Source: Hypholoma sublateritium FD-334 SS-4
Lineage: Eukaryota > Basidiomycota > Agaricomycetes > Agaricales > Strophariaceae
Assembly: GCA_000827495.1 (NCBI GenBank)
Contig: KN817617.1
Location: forward strand, 62,001-126,000
DNA: 64,000 nucleotides
Direction: 5' to 3'
The position numbers and the translations under genes are program-made. How positions within the stretch are numbered: position 1 is the first letter of the stretch; each line of letters starts with the position of its first letter. The notes under the pieces were generated by a model. It was given only the letters and a program-made list of their open reading frames with translations, did no database searches and was not told the origin of the DNA. Below are positions 1-12,227 of the stretch, piece after piece.

Positions 1-2542
1 TCATCAGATGTAACCAAAGAAAATCGAGGGCATGGGAAACATACCTGCTAAGGGCAATACGACGGGCAGATAATCTGGAATCTCCGCGTAATGCAGGCGG
101 CCGTGGAACAAGTAGCGAACTCGCAAGGTTTTAGGAGTGAAAGGCGCAGGGTCTGTAAAGCCCTGCAATGCAGCCTACCAAGTCATTCACAGGGTCAACA
201 AGGTGGATACATATTCGATTTGAGGATCCAATCATTACCTTGGTATCTCTACCGGGGATGTGTATTTGCGAGTTACGAACGAGAGCTTGCAGAGGGATGG
301 TGACGTCTAGCGATATATTCTCAGTGGCGTCGTCTGACTCCGCGGCCGTTCCATATATCGCTTCCTGTACGATGAGGCCTAGCCACCACCCAAACATCAA
401 GAACTATTCGGACTTGGAAAAGAGACTCCCATGACGTACCCTCGCGCTCTGTCTCTAGGCGGACCTGCTTCTTAACAGAATCTTTGAGAAGCTCTACGGC
501 ATTCCTCTGCTTCTGCAGACCGGCATTTTCCTCTATGTCTCTCCTCATTGCCCGTAGATTCCTATAATAGGTACAGCATATCTCATCAGTTTATATACTC
601 TGTGAACACATGGAACCACTCACTCGAGTCTTCGCGCGCGACGGCGAGGTTTTACAACGAAATGATACCCTAATAGGGCCGCACTCGACGGAAGTACGGC
701 CATACCTAGCATTAGAAAGGGGGAGAACTCGGTAGACAGAACAATAGGGAGGGAAAAGCGTTGTTCCAGGTACCCAAAGCTTGTGATTTATGAGTTTCTG
801 GAGGATGCGGATAGAGGCAGCGAGACTAACTCAAGGTGGAATATGATAGCATTAGAACTGAAAGTAAGGCCTTGGGCAATTTCGGTGGTTTCGTTGTGCC
901 AGTTCGCGCCCAGAGTCAACATGAGCCCCGCGACACCAAGTTGAACCGAACACTTGAGCCGAACAGACATTTCAACCAGGGAGAGTCCCAGTTCCGCGAG
1001 CAGGACGGGGACCACTTGCTGAAAAGTGACCCCAAAGGTCTTATCGAATAAAACGTACCTAAGTCCTGAAGTTGTCGGAGGACCCTGTTGTGGTAGACCC
1101 TCGCCTTCGGCGATTGTAAGGGTTGGCGGGGAAGAATATTGGAAAGAGATCGACGGATTCTTCGAGGCCCGGAGAGTAATGCTGCCTTTTTGGGGAAATG
1201 AGGGGAAAAGTTTTCGCGAGAATGAAATTGTCATGGGCGGAAAATGGGTTGGATCAGCCAAGAGCAATCCGGTATTGAGCGAAAATGTATTGTCAGGGTC
1301 TTCGTATGTGGCCTCGATAGTCGCCGCGAAGGGGAAGAGCGGATTGACACCTGCCTAAGACGATTGACTTAGAATACGCTACTCTGATGGAATTCTGCAT
1401 GGCAGCAGCACGATGCATATGCTTTAGCGAGAGCCGTCACGATTTGACTGCGGATTCAATGCAAGCATATTTTGGGGTCTCGAAGCGATATTTTGTCGTG
1501 CACACACCAACAGACAAATCGAGAGATACCTCGAAAGGAGCAACTCACCACAGCAACGATACGCGGCGAAAATTGGTGTCGAACAGTACCAAGGAAGGCA
1601 AAAAGTGTTTTCCTTGGTCTTCCAACCACCTCGCTTTGGAAGCCCACAGTAGTTTTGTCGGTTACTCTTTTCTGCATGGAATGCCAGGAAATTAGGGATG
1701 CAGTAACATACTTAAAAGTGTGATTTCGCGCTCACCTCAAGATTGTACTGCATATGCTTCGAGATTGAATTAAGGCGAGCGAAACGTTCTCGCATTCTCG
1801 TAAACGCACTGGAACCCGGCGCATCATCCCAGTCGAACAAAGATGACGCGTCTAGTTGGTACGTTATTTTTGCTTTGGAAAAAATCTTCTCCTTCAACGC
1901 TCGCCTCTCCAATACTACTTCTTGTTGCTCGATCAACTTTTGCATCTTCAAAGCAGGGAATAAAATTTCAATTAAATATTGCATAGTGTCAAAAATTACC
2001 TCTTCTTTGGACCTTGAGTAAATGTAGGGCGGCCATTTGATTGCAAGTCCATTGGAACCTAAGTATATCCTCAGTGAATCTGCTCAATATTGGACGGCAC
2101 GCTTGAAGTTCACCGAGTGTGTCGTATACCTGACTAGATTACGCTGAGTGGGTAGATTCGACGAATGGCCGCATGACAGTACCGTAGGAAAGGGTCGGAT
2201 AGAACTGCGCATAAAATGCTCAACGCAACCTATGTACCCAGACCAACCGTGTCACTGACCTTGATACGCTTTCTGGATCGCGAGAAATTCTTTGGAAGAC
2301 GCCTCTTTCAAGCTCTCATCCCTCTGCTTATCCGGGTGGAATATGAGCGAGAGAGACCGATGGCGTTCGTTGATTTCAGCTAGCGATGCAGCTTTCGACA
2401 AATTCAGAACGGAACTAGCAATATCATGTGTCAGTTTCACCCGCCATTCGCTCTGGCCATCTTCCAGCGAGAAATTAATGGCGTACTAAAGGTAGTTTTC
2501 CTTTTCTGACACGCCAAAATCGTTGCCTGAGTTTCCATCCAT
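1..2542 (-). CDS. DNAJC11-like J-domain protein, 3' end outside window
   Basis: An N-terminal J domain is followed by a long C-terminal region as in DNAJC11, a mitochondrial outer-membrane protein linked to MICOS and cristae in animals. The start at 2542 is chosen because splicing a GTACGC..CTAG intron (about 2485 to 2423) joins ENYLY to SVLNLSKAAS, giving a canonical J-domain helix I. The HPD motif sits in LIFHPDKQRD and helix IV in EFLAIQKAYQ. Later exons give LSDPFLR, QVYDTLG and GSNGLAIKWPPYIYSRS (about 2200-2000), a helical and beta-rich middle, and near 400-130 a DUF3395-like tail (DVTIPLQALVRNSQ). The last visible exon ends at a GTATGT donor near position 44 and no acceptor follows before base 1, so the C-terminus lies outside the window. 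The J-domain call is certain; the DNAJC11 subfamily is very likely from the DUF3395-like tail. Confidence 0.85.
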
Positions 2543-3286
2543 TGCTCATCGCTTTCGGAGCAGAAGTGGTTGAGAAAAGCCCAAAACGAGAGAAAAATGT
2601 GGATCAACAACGCGTGTCGAGTCCAAGGTGTGAGAAGAAAGACATGTGGCCTGCTGCAGCCAGGGGTGTATTGGCTGGGAACACTCGCACCGCCGGATAC
2701 TGCCGGCTAGCTGCGTTTTTGAAAATGGGGCGCTAAAAAACAACATTGGGAAGTGTTCATATTATTCTTCATACTTCACGGACCCGTATCGTTGCTTCAT
2801 TTCAATTTATCTCTGAATGTGTTACTATAGAAGTCTTCCCTTGTCTTCGCCAGGTTCCTTTTTTTATACGCGCTTTACTATATTGCAAAAAAAAAAAAAG
2901 CCCTATACCGTACCTCGCCTGATCCAAATACATGGTAGCGAGTGACTATAGGGTTGAAATTGGGTTGAGAACATATTCCAGATACTTTACTGTAACACTT
3001 TCGAAAGCAATGACCCCTCAAACTCAACGCAAACTCCCATGTCAAAAACGTCAAATTCTTGATAGGGCTAAATCAGCGGTTAATAACCATGTACCTGGTC
3101 ATGATCATTTGAATAGCAATCTCTGTCAAGCCGTCGACATATCAATCCCAACGAAATGTAGATTCCCTGGAAACACTGTCCAGGGAGTAGAGACCATTGG
3201 AATATAAGCGCTGGCGCATGGGGAAATATGGTGCAGAGCTAAATCCTTCTCAAATTAAACCTTGTATATATCTAAAATACCTAACT
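2543..3286. other. Intergenic, no gene recognised
   Basis: This 744-bp space separates the 5' end of the DNAJC11-like gene from the 3' end of the MutY gene. It holds a 13-base A run near 2887 and only short, compositionally random open frames. No promoter motif could be placed with confidence. Confidence 0.5.
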
Positions 3287-5467
3287 TCACTGAGATCTCC
3301 CCTCCCACAATAATTTTGCGACGTTCCAAACTTTCACAACACCACTTCCCATGCTAGCGCGCACAGTTCAGTTAAAGGATGGAATATTCTCAGACACATA
3401 AACGACGCAACTCACTTTGTCTCCATGACTTCGTCCAGTGGAACCCATATAGCTCCATTATGGTTGCCCGATTGGCTGGTGACATTGACGGCATCATCAG
3501 AGCGCTTCTCTGCTTTGAGTTTTAGTTTTCGCCGTCCATTCTGCGACGGTGTGTGTTCACGAATGGCAGGCGGACTATCACCGCCGCGCAACACAACCCA
3601 CTGGACTCGATAAGTCTTTCGTATATGTGAGAAAACGTGGAGCACGTCACCACCATTGCGAATACTAGAAATGGTGATACTTTCACTTCGAGAAGCGTTA
3701 TTTTCATTGTTCAAGCTGTCCGTAGGAGGAGAGACGGGCGCCGAGAGGATTTTGGACAGCGTTTCTGGGGCGAGTTCCTCCTGGTCCCCCAAAACAATAG
3801 TTTTAGAAACATTGGGTGAGCTGGGAAAGTCATACAATCCGGCAAGAAGTCCTTGCGATTACGGTAAGTTCAGCTGACAGGATTCAAAAGCATCAGATTT
3901 ACCAGTATCCGGTCGCCTGACCATCAGGAATTGCCTATTTTTCGATTTCGGGCTTGGGTGCCATTCTACGACGTGTACAATGTCCAGTTCTTCTCTAGAT
4001 TTTTTGCGGTCGATCTTCATAGGGTAGGTAACTACACCTTCATAATTTGTTACCGGTTCGCAAGCGCGGCACACGTCCTCAATATCAATAACCGGCGCCC
4101 GCTGAAATGTAACATATTAACACAAATGTACGATCATGTGGTGGGGACATCTCACTTTCTCTGGCTCCCCAGACAATGAGAACTGTTGGTACGCAGAGCA
4201 CCAAGCTTTGAGGGGACAGGTCTCACAGCTCGGTTCCCGCACCCTACATACCGTGCTCCCAAGCTCAATAAGGGCTTGATTTATATCTCCTGGGTATTGC
4301 GGGGAGGAGTAAGATTCAACATCGGCATCTACGTTGATAAATTTAGAAAGGCCTGAATTCTAGCCCAGAACATATCTTAGGAAAAGCAGTCAAGTGCTCA
4401 CTTTCTGCGCCTACCATGGCTGATGCCCCGGCCCAGAGAATATCAAGGGTCGACTTTGCCTTGGGAGGCGCGTGCAGGGCAAGAAATCGGCTGAGAAGGC
4501 GATGAACGTTTCCATCAAGCTATACAATGTCAAGAGACGGTAACTGGCGGTTCTAAAATTGAGACATACCACAGGGACTCGTTCACCGTAAGCAATCGAA
4601 CAGATCGCTCCAGCACTGTAGCGTCCGATTCCAGGAATTTTGGCTTCCATGTCTTTGGCATTGTCAGGCAGCCGACCACCATATTCTGCGACGGCTTTCT
4701 GGGCCCCCGCAAGAAGCCGACTTGCCCGACTGTAATAGCCCAAGCCTTTCCATAATGTATTCACTTCGTCTATAGTTGCACTCGCCTTGAGGACTTGGAA
4801 GTGAATAATCTCCTATATAAGATAGCAGAGCAGCACCCACGAGATCCCGGATGGTGGGAAACCTGAGGTATATCAATCGCTTCACACTCGTTTTGACATG
4901 AGCGGCGCTGCATTGCACTTACTTCTCCATCCAACGGTTATAATAGGGTATAACTGTGACAACTTGTGTTTGCTGTAGCATGATCTCGGATATCCAGACC
5001 TGTACAAGTCTCAATGAGAAGACTGATAACTAACCACGGCGACTCCGATTCCATATGGACAGTCGTACCTCATATGCTCGCTGTGCACGTTCATTGGGAC
5101 CTGATGTAGGATCGTAAGGCTTTCGCCAAGGCATCCCACGTGCGTCATGTACGGTTTTATACCACTCCAGAAGTGCAGTTCTCGCCGAGCCAGGAGCCAA
5201 GATGGTATGCGCGTATTTGGGATGGGAAGATAGGTTAACGCAGAGTGTCTGTGGCTCAGACGGCAGTGGATCCGACGCGTCAACTTTCACAGACTTCGTT
5301 CTTTTCCGTGTATCCGCCGACTTTCCCTTCTTGTTTCCAGAAACTTTTCGTTTCGTACTATTTGACGCGTCTTCGTATTCAGAATCCGTCGGAGGATTTG
5401 AGATTTCTCCCGTACGCCAACTGCCATCAGAATCTGAACGCGGTGATAGTCGCCGGCGTTTTGCCAT
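3287..5467 (-). CDS. Adenine DNA glycosylase (MutY/MUTYH)
   Basis: Removes adenine mispaired with 8-oxoguanine in base excision repair, in nucleus and probably mitochondria. After a basic, Lys/Arg/Ser-rich N-terminus (possible nuclear signal) comes the MutY core: [43 protein letters not shown], and the helix-hairpin-helix [13 protein letters not shown]. The catalytic Asp lies in VLDGNVHR, assembled across an intron (donor GTATGT near 4572). The 4Fe-4S ligands follow as C-x6-C-x2-C-x5-C ([14 protein letters not shown], about 4250-4190). A NUDIX-like C-terminal domain ends in [13 protein letters not shown] further intron opens with GTGAGT at 3415, and the last exon ends ..[17 protein letters not shown] with its stop at 3287, a typical fungal MutY tail. 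All key residues are present, so the gene looks functional. Confidence 0.95.
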
Positions 5468-8400
5468 GACCGTGTCGTGGCTTTATTCGCTTGTAGGTTT
5501 ACTAGACCAGGAGCTTGCTATCTGCTTTGTCGTATATCACTGCAAGAGCCCAATGATTGTAGTGGTGAGTGGGAAACGGGGTTGGATTGGTGACGGAAGT
5601 TGGTTGCACCTACAAGCTGTGGCTCGCCAAATATAAACATGTCTAGGCAAACGCCGAGAGCCCGTTGCAATCACGACCAAATATAGTAATATTGCTAAAA
5701 GCATATTCTGAGCTTGAACTACAAGTTGAACTTGCAAACGTTGAGCTACTTTACCCCAAGCTTACCTACATTGACCTTTTTCTTTCTTTATCACCATTTG
5801 ACCTGAAGTACCGTCTTCATCTCTGGGTATAAGAACCTTCTCACCGGGTTTTGCTTGGGATGATTCCGCTCCTCACTGGCAGTTGCTCCTCAGGCTGTCT
5901 AGTATCCCCCGGGCCGGAGCATCGCAGGAATTTTCATTGTACTCAACTGTCAGGACTCAGCGCTCAGTTCTCAGCTCTTGTTTATCTAGTCCACCTCTGT
6001 ATCGAATTCGGGTCTATCAACGTGCTTACTTTATTGTGCAATATTCCGTTGGTCACTTGTCTACGGGTACTTATATCAACAATGTATTGCATTGCATTTT
6101 TGCTCTAAGAGTCCTGGAGCTATCTTAGACGCTAAACGACTGCGAACGAGATGCACCCGTTTTGATTATGAGCCCGTCTCCGAAAATAAGAGACCATACC
6201 TCTGATGTCGAGCAAGCTCACCTACCTCTTGATTATCGCTCGAGATCTGTGAAAAGTATCCTCCACCTGTAGGATTCACTCTTGGACCTCATTATCTGCG
6301 GCATCTTCCACAGATCCTGAGTGCCACTCAGTGCCTCAGGCTACCCTATTGCTTCACGATAATAAAATGCTCCGAAGTCAAATTATCCCGGAATGCGGTG
6401 CTCCTCACACACGGCGCACTTACAGTAGTTCCGCACATTCGGCAGGCCGTCCTCAGAGGGCCTATCTTATCTCGCATCCTGACATCCGTTCTACGCTTCC
6501 AAACATCATCTTCCGCCATCTTGAAAGATTCAGTCCAGATCTTGCAATGCTGAATTGTATATCGACATTGACCCCGTCATTAATCCGGGCGTCGCAGCAT
6601 TCGAGCGCAAATTTGCGATTAATCCACTGTTTGCCATTTACGTCCTTCGTGGTCTTTCTGGGCTCGTTATTTATCCTCCAGGAGCTCTCGCTCGATTGAG
6701 TTTCCTCGGGACACTCTTATCTTTCTAGCAAGACAATTTCACAATCCTACCTTTATTACGGCCTGCGTAATTGAAAAATTGAGCATCAGCTGTTGCCGGG
6801 GTTTTTTTTTTTTTGAACTGGTTATTGTGTAGCATGATATCGGACGCCGATTCTGTGGAGCTCCAAGGGCAGGGTAACAGCGTACCCCGGGGATCACTCC
6901 CTTCCCTTAATACATCTACTCTACCCGACGTTCTGCCGCGAGAAGCAGATATCGCAGGCGACATACTAGAAACCCTCGGCGAGTCGCTGGAAAAATTAGA
7001 GATAGGATTATCGACCGGTGATTTAGACGGCCGCGATTACAATTGTAAGTTTCTTGTCCATTATCATGGCTACGATTTTGAAGAAAGTGCTGAGAATATC
7101 CGCGCGTTCTTCTCCGTTATCGTGAGTTCCATCTCGTTTGGCACGAACATGAAGCTGATGGAAATTCTCTTCGGTCAGATCACGCTGTTCCAGTTCCAGT
7201 TATTCAAAATTCAGACACTCTCAGGCTTCAACACTAAGCACAACTGGCCACATGGCAGTGTATGGCTGGATCCCATCTCAACTATGCCGTCAGGTACCGT
7301 CCAGACCGTTCTATGTCTATGGTCATATTTAGCTGAGCGCTGAACCTCGGGATATTTTCAGTGCAGCTCTCATTTCCATATGCATGATATTTTATATCAT
7401 CGCAGGGGGGACTGATATAGAAATAGTTGAAATATGGCTCATCAAGCGCTGTGGACAACACAACCACTTTGCCATCGATGTTGAACATGTGGGATGAAAC
7501 GTTTTACCTATCTCCTCCACTTCAGTTCCTTTACTTTTTACTTCGCATTCTCATGTGCTAAAAAGGTGTATCCTTATTTATTCTTTCGATTACAATATTA
7601 GATAACCTTCACCTCAACATGCATTGGTCAAAAATCCCACAGAATTTGCGTCCTGTCGTCATTCTTCCTGAATTATGGCATCCCTCCTGTGTTATGAGGT
7701 TTTTTATTTCTCGAAGGCGGCCTCCACGCTCTCCAATGTTTATTTTAACCTTGGGATCTTATCCACGCGCCCAAGGTACAATCTCACGGTTTTTCTCGAT
7801 TCCACAGCAAATGCACGTAGATGTCGACTTCAAAGGTGTGCCCACATACACCGCGCTAAAGAAGGCCGATAATGGTGTCATTCCACGTGGTAAAGAAACT
7901 AACAACGGATGGGAAGCAAAATGGAGAGTGTGGAAATATACGCTGCAGGGTAAAAATGTGGGCATATGGCATATGCTCGAACGTCGAGTGTATGGCTTGC
8001 GCACACCCCACCACATGCTGAGCTTGTGGACGGACGTGTGTTGTCTACATACAAATCTCTCCATGATGAATACTAAAGTGCGGTATTAGTAAAATAAGCT
8101 TCCAAGAGGTTGTTAACATAACGGGAATGGAATCCTGTCAATGACGAGGATCTAGGGATTACACCGGAATCCCGCTTTTATATTTCGCACGGGAGTGCTA
8201 TAGATCTTCGGACTGTATATGTAGTGACGCTCTGACTTTGAGTCCGCCACTATTGACACCAGTGCATGCCACCGAAACGATATCGGGCCAACTCAATCAC
8301 TGATCTAAACATATTCAAGTTTGATGACTTCTCATATAATTACAAGTACGAACACTTTATCGCATCAATAATAGGAAAGGCCTGAATTAGATAGAAGCCA

Positions 8401-10167
8401 TCGATAACTGGAGGAGTATGTGCCAAGCTGGTATCACATTGTCATCACTAAAGTAAGGTCTAAACGGTGGTTGAATAGCACCCAGTCACTGGAATGCGGC
8501 CTAGTCGCATATCTTTCCTGCCACATAAGTATGTTTAATTGATGTTGAACCTTCTTCTACCCGCTTTCTGGATGCCGGCCACAAGAAAGGGCTTCTGTTC
8601 TCATGGGTCTTCAACGTGTACTATGCAGTACTTACACGCACATCAGGATCAACCCCGTCTGGAAGTCTAGATATATTTTTGTGCCCACAGTGTAGCCCTG
8701 AAGCTTGAGGCCTGAGGCCTTGAGGTGTGGTATCAAAAAGATCTGTATAAATAGTCTCGATAAATTGAAAGATAACCTAGCCGTTCACTGGCAGAAAAGA
8801 TCCGAGGCGTATTGGGCTTTGGCTGCACGACATCGCTTTTGACTGATCTTATCAGCTTCAAGGAGCATATAAATCTCAAGCATTCTCAAAGGAGACAGTC
8901 AAGGCGGCGTCGTTCACGGTACCGCACGAGAGAGAGATGTTTATACTTATCTCATTTCCACGCTAGAGGATATGCATTATTCCTGCACTTGACAGTAGAT
9001 TAATATCGATAACAGAAGGTTGAATTGGAAAGTGGCGTAGAAAGTTTAGATTATTTATAAGTTTACCCGCAAAGCGTAAGTTGCAGCTCCGTAATTAGCT
9101 TGCATCTCATATCAAACCGCTGTTGAAGGCTCAAGCAACGGACACATTACAGCTTATATGTACGAGTCGTGCATCTCTCGGTACGCAGTCTGCAGAATTA
9201 ATCCATATCTTCCCAAGCGATAAACGCCGGTCGGATTCCTGTCATCCCCTTTACCTCGGAATTTAATTATAGTACCCTGAATTTGGAATATGTAGGGCGT
9301 CAAATGTTCTCAATGAAGTAAATGGAGATACTAGCCTCAAGCGAAGAGTTATAGATGGGTGTTAATTGGTTACTGAAAGCATTTCGCGGAATATGCGCGC
9401 TTTGTGGCATGCTCGGTGGCAGACAATTGATGTTCACATATGATGCCGGCCGAATCAACTTCGCGGCACGATCGGACGTCCGTGATCAAATATTATTAGC
9501 CTCTTATTTTCCTGTTTTTCCATTTTTTCTTTGCGGTGTGAAGGGCGAGTTGCGGCGGTTTTTTGATAGCCCAAAGTATCCGTAGATAGGGTACTTGAGG
9601 CGCAATAATAGACTGTAACGTGTCCATATCATCGCTGGTTTAGAAATTAGAGCCTATCAGCTGTTAATGCTAAGTAATAAACTTGCACTGATGCAGTGAA
9701 CCTCCGGTGGGCATTTCTTGGAGAACGCGGAATATGCACTTGAGGCAATGGTTGAATAAGTTCGATAAGACAGGGTTTTTCAAGTAAAACCTGAAACATC
9801 CCATACCCACTTCTGCGTGCTGCTATGATAGATGTGATCCCTATACAGTTCGCTTTCAACTTCAACGTTCAACTTTCAAGCCTATACATATGAGCAAGCC
9901 GGCCGCTGAGTTCATGCCCGATATCACGGACGTATCACTGCATAAGCGTTGATTTCCACTCTAGAGGATCTATCCATTCGTTGGAGGAAAGAAAAACAAG
10001 TTTCAAGGCAAGGCTCCAGTGTTCGGCCAGCTGGCGGTCCCGGTTTGAAACATGCCAAGATGACCGTGGGCGGTGTAGTGCTTAGTCAGCGGCGCCACGT
10101 CGTGACACTGACACGTTAGAGTCGTCTTCTTCCACCTCAGCAGCCTCCTTTTCCACACTCCTCTGCG
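5468..10167. other. Gene-poor region with decayed-looking reading frames
   Basis: About 4.7 kb without a recognisable gene. On the plus strand a few stretches look protein-like but do not join into a convincing gene. Around 6555-6727 one frame gives a hydrophobic segment (FAINPLFAIYVLRGLSGLV); 6834-7045 gives an acidic segment starting MISDADSVELQ and followed by GTAAGT; 7619-8089 is an open frame of 156 codons with no known motif. From about 8.1 to 9.9 kb I see only AT-rich sequence with frequent stops. The stretch may contain a degraded or very divergent membrane-protein gene, but I cannot name a family. Confidence 0.45.
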
Positions 10168-11434
10168 ATGTCGTCGAGAATCAACATTGCTCGCCCGCAA
10201 GCTAACTACAACTCCGACCCCCATGGCCTCTCAAACACCCGCCAATCTTCTGGCTACCGTTCGGCTGACCCAGAAGACCCGCTCGAGAAGCTTCGCGCTC
10301 TGAGCAAAACGGTCGAGGACAATGTCGAAATCTACTCGCAGCCTTTGAAACCCCACTTGCCGGCAATTGGGCGTTTCTTGATTGTGGTTACTTTCCTGGA
10401 GGACGCGCTCCGAATTCTCACCCAATGGAGTGATCAGATCTGGTACTTGCAGTCGTGCGTACATGCCTTGCAAACCTGCTAGTGCACCCGCATACTCAAC
10501 AAACGTAGACACCGCCATTTCCCATGGGGAATCTCACACATTTTCCTGATTCTCAACGTTATTGTGAGTCTGGTGCGGCGACTGCGCCCGTGCACCATTG
10601 CTTACTTTGATATGCCACTAGGTCATGCTCGTGGCCTCCAGCGCAGTTATACTCAAGAAACACACTGAATACGCTGTTGGTGGTCTTCTCAGTGTTGTTA
10701 TTATTCAAGGATTTGGATACGGTCTCATTTTCGACCTTAACTTCTTCCTGCGAAATTTGAGCGTCATCGGCGGACTATTCATGGTGTTTAGCGACTCCAT
10801 GGTGTCAAGGAAAACCCTATTTGCTGGCCTCCCCAGCATTAGCGAAACCGATCGCAAAAAATAGTGTGTCTCCTCGTTTACTTGTCGCCGAGTAGTTGAT
10901 AAACCACCGATTTCAGCTTCCTCCTTGCAGGCCGCGTGCTACTCATTTTCCTGTTCTTGGGCTTCATGATCCAAGGTGAATGGAGCATTATGCGTGTTTT
11001 CGTGTCCATTGTTGGCCTTGCTGCCTGCGTGATGGTAGCCGTTGGGTTCAAGGCCAAGTGGTCCGCCGCATTCCTCGTGATCGTCCTCAGTATCTTCAAT
11101 GTGTTTGCCAATAACTGGTGGTCTGTGCACTCTGCGCACCCAACGCGCGACTTCTTAAAGTACGTTAACTGTTATTTCGACAAATGAACTCTTACTAAGA
11201 CACGGTGTAGATATGATTTCTTCCAGACACTTTGTGCGTAACAAACCCCCCCCCCCCCAATCCCCCTTTGTTTGCCGCTGATCTGAACCATACATATTAT
11301 AGCGATTGTCGGAGGTCTCATTCTTCTGGTTAACATGGGTCCTGGTAAGTATCAGTTGGCGCAACACTATCTGCTTTGGCTTATTTTCCCGTTCAGGTGG
11401 TCTGTCTGTGGACGAGAAAAAGAAGACATATTAA
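10168..11434 (+). CDS. ERV29: SURF4/Erv29-family ER cargo receptor
   Basis: Multi-pass ER protein that loads soluble cargo into COPII vesicles. The ATG at 10168 begins MSSRINIARP. Exons then read HLPAIGRFLIVVTFLEDALR and WSDQIWYLQS, then after a GTGCGT intron HRHFPWGISHIFLILNVI, then VMLVASSAVILKKHTEYAV, LIFDLNFFLRNLSVIGGL, TLFAGLPSISE, LIFLFLGFMIQGEWS, FKAKWSAAFLVIVLSIFN, RDFLKYDFFQTL and IVGGLILLVNMGPGG. This matches SURF4 along its whole length with about seven membrane segments. The C-terminus is DEKKKTY, so the last four residues KKTY form a dilysine COPI retrieval signal as in Erv29. At least six short introns are present, one with a 13-base C run (11246-11258) soon after its GTGCGT donor. 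The tiny exon encoding YDFFQTL (about 11211-11232) is easily missed by predictors. Confidence 0.95.
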
Positions 11435-12227
11435 GAGCCACCAGTATTCTATACCCTGGATGAAATTTCCACGGAAAACATTTCTGCGCCTGGAATACAC
11501 GGTTAGTGACTGCAGGCCGTTCCGGGATCATTTTTTTCTGTTTACCGCTATTGTATATTGGTTGTACCTGCCAACCATAAATATTTTTTTCGTCTGATTC
11601 TGCGCTCTCGGGCGACCTCAAAATAGGGCACTGACAGGTCTTCGAAGGCCAGGGAAACGAAAATGGGACCCACGAAGTCGGTAATTGTTTGTGGAGTTAA
11701 TGTCTTTCCAACGTTACACGCATGCCCGACGGGAATTCCGTTGTACTGGTGATGGAATTTTCTGCGGGTGAGTCCCCGCGTAACCCGCACTGTGTGTCTC
11801 CATCCACATGGCGATCGGTGACTCGCGTAGGAAGCCGACATGGTTTATTTAAATAAGACGCGGGGTCATGTCGAAGCTGGCATGGTTGTCAAATTTTTCC
11901 CGCGGCACTCAAGCTGCACTTGATAATCTAATCTGAAGCTTTGTACATATACTGACAACATTGTAGCTATTCTCGAGATATTCTAGGGCGGATGCCGACC
12001 TGGATAAGCATGAGGAATGCTCGATATTCACTCGTCGAGAGAATGGTCACCGGTCTAGAGATATTCTAAAAATACACGAAGCGCTATTTCTGGTCACATG
12101 ACATCGTAAAAAATGTTACGGCCTTGAATTTAGTACATCACTCCTTCATCTACAATTTCCTGGCAGGCTCGACATTCTACGGTGGACGACATTCAAGAAA
12201 CATATAATACTACCAGGATACAAAACA
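11435..12227. other. Intergenic, ERV29 to NOL10
   Basis: About 790 bp between two plus-strand genes, holding the 3' flank of the first and the promoter of the second. Open frames on either strand are short and resemble nothing known. No repeat or RNA gene was recognised. Confidence 0.45.
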
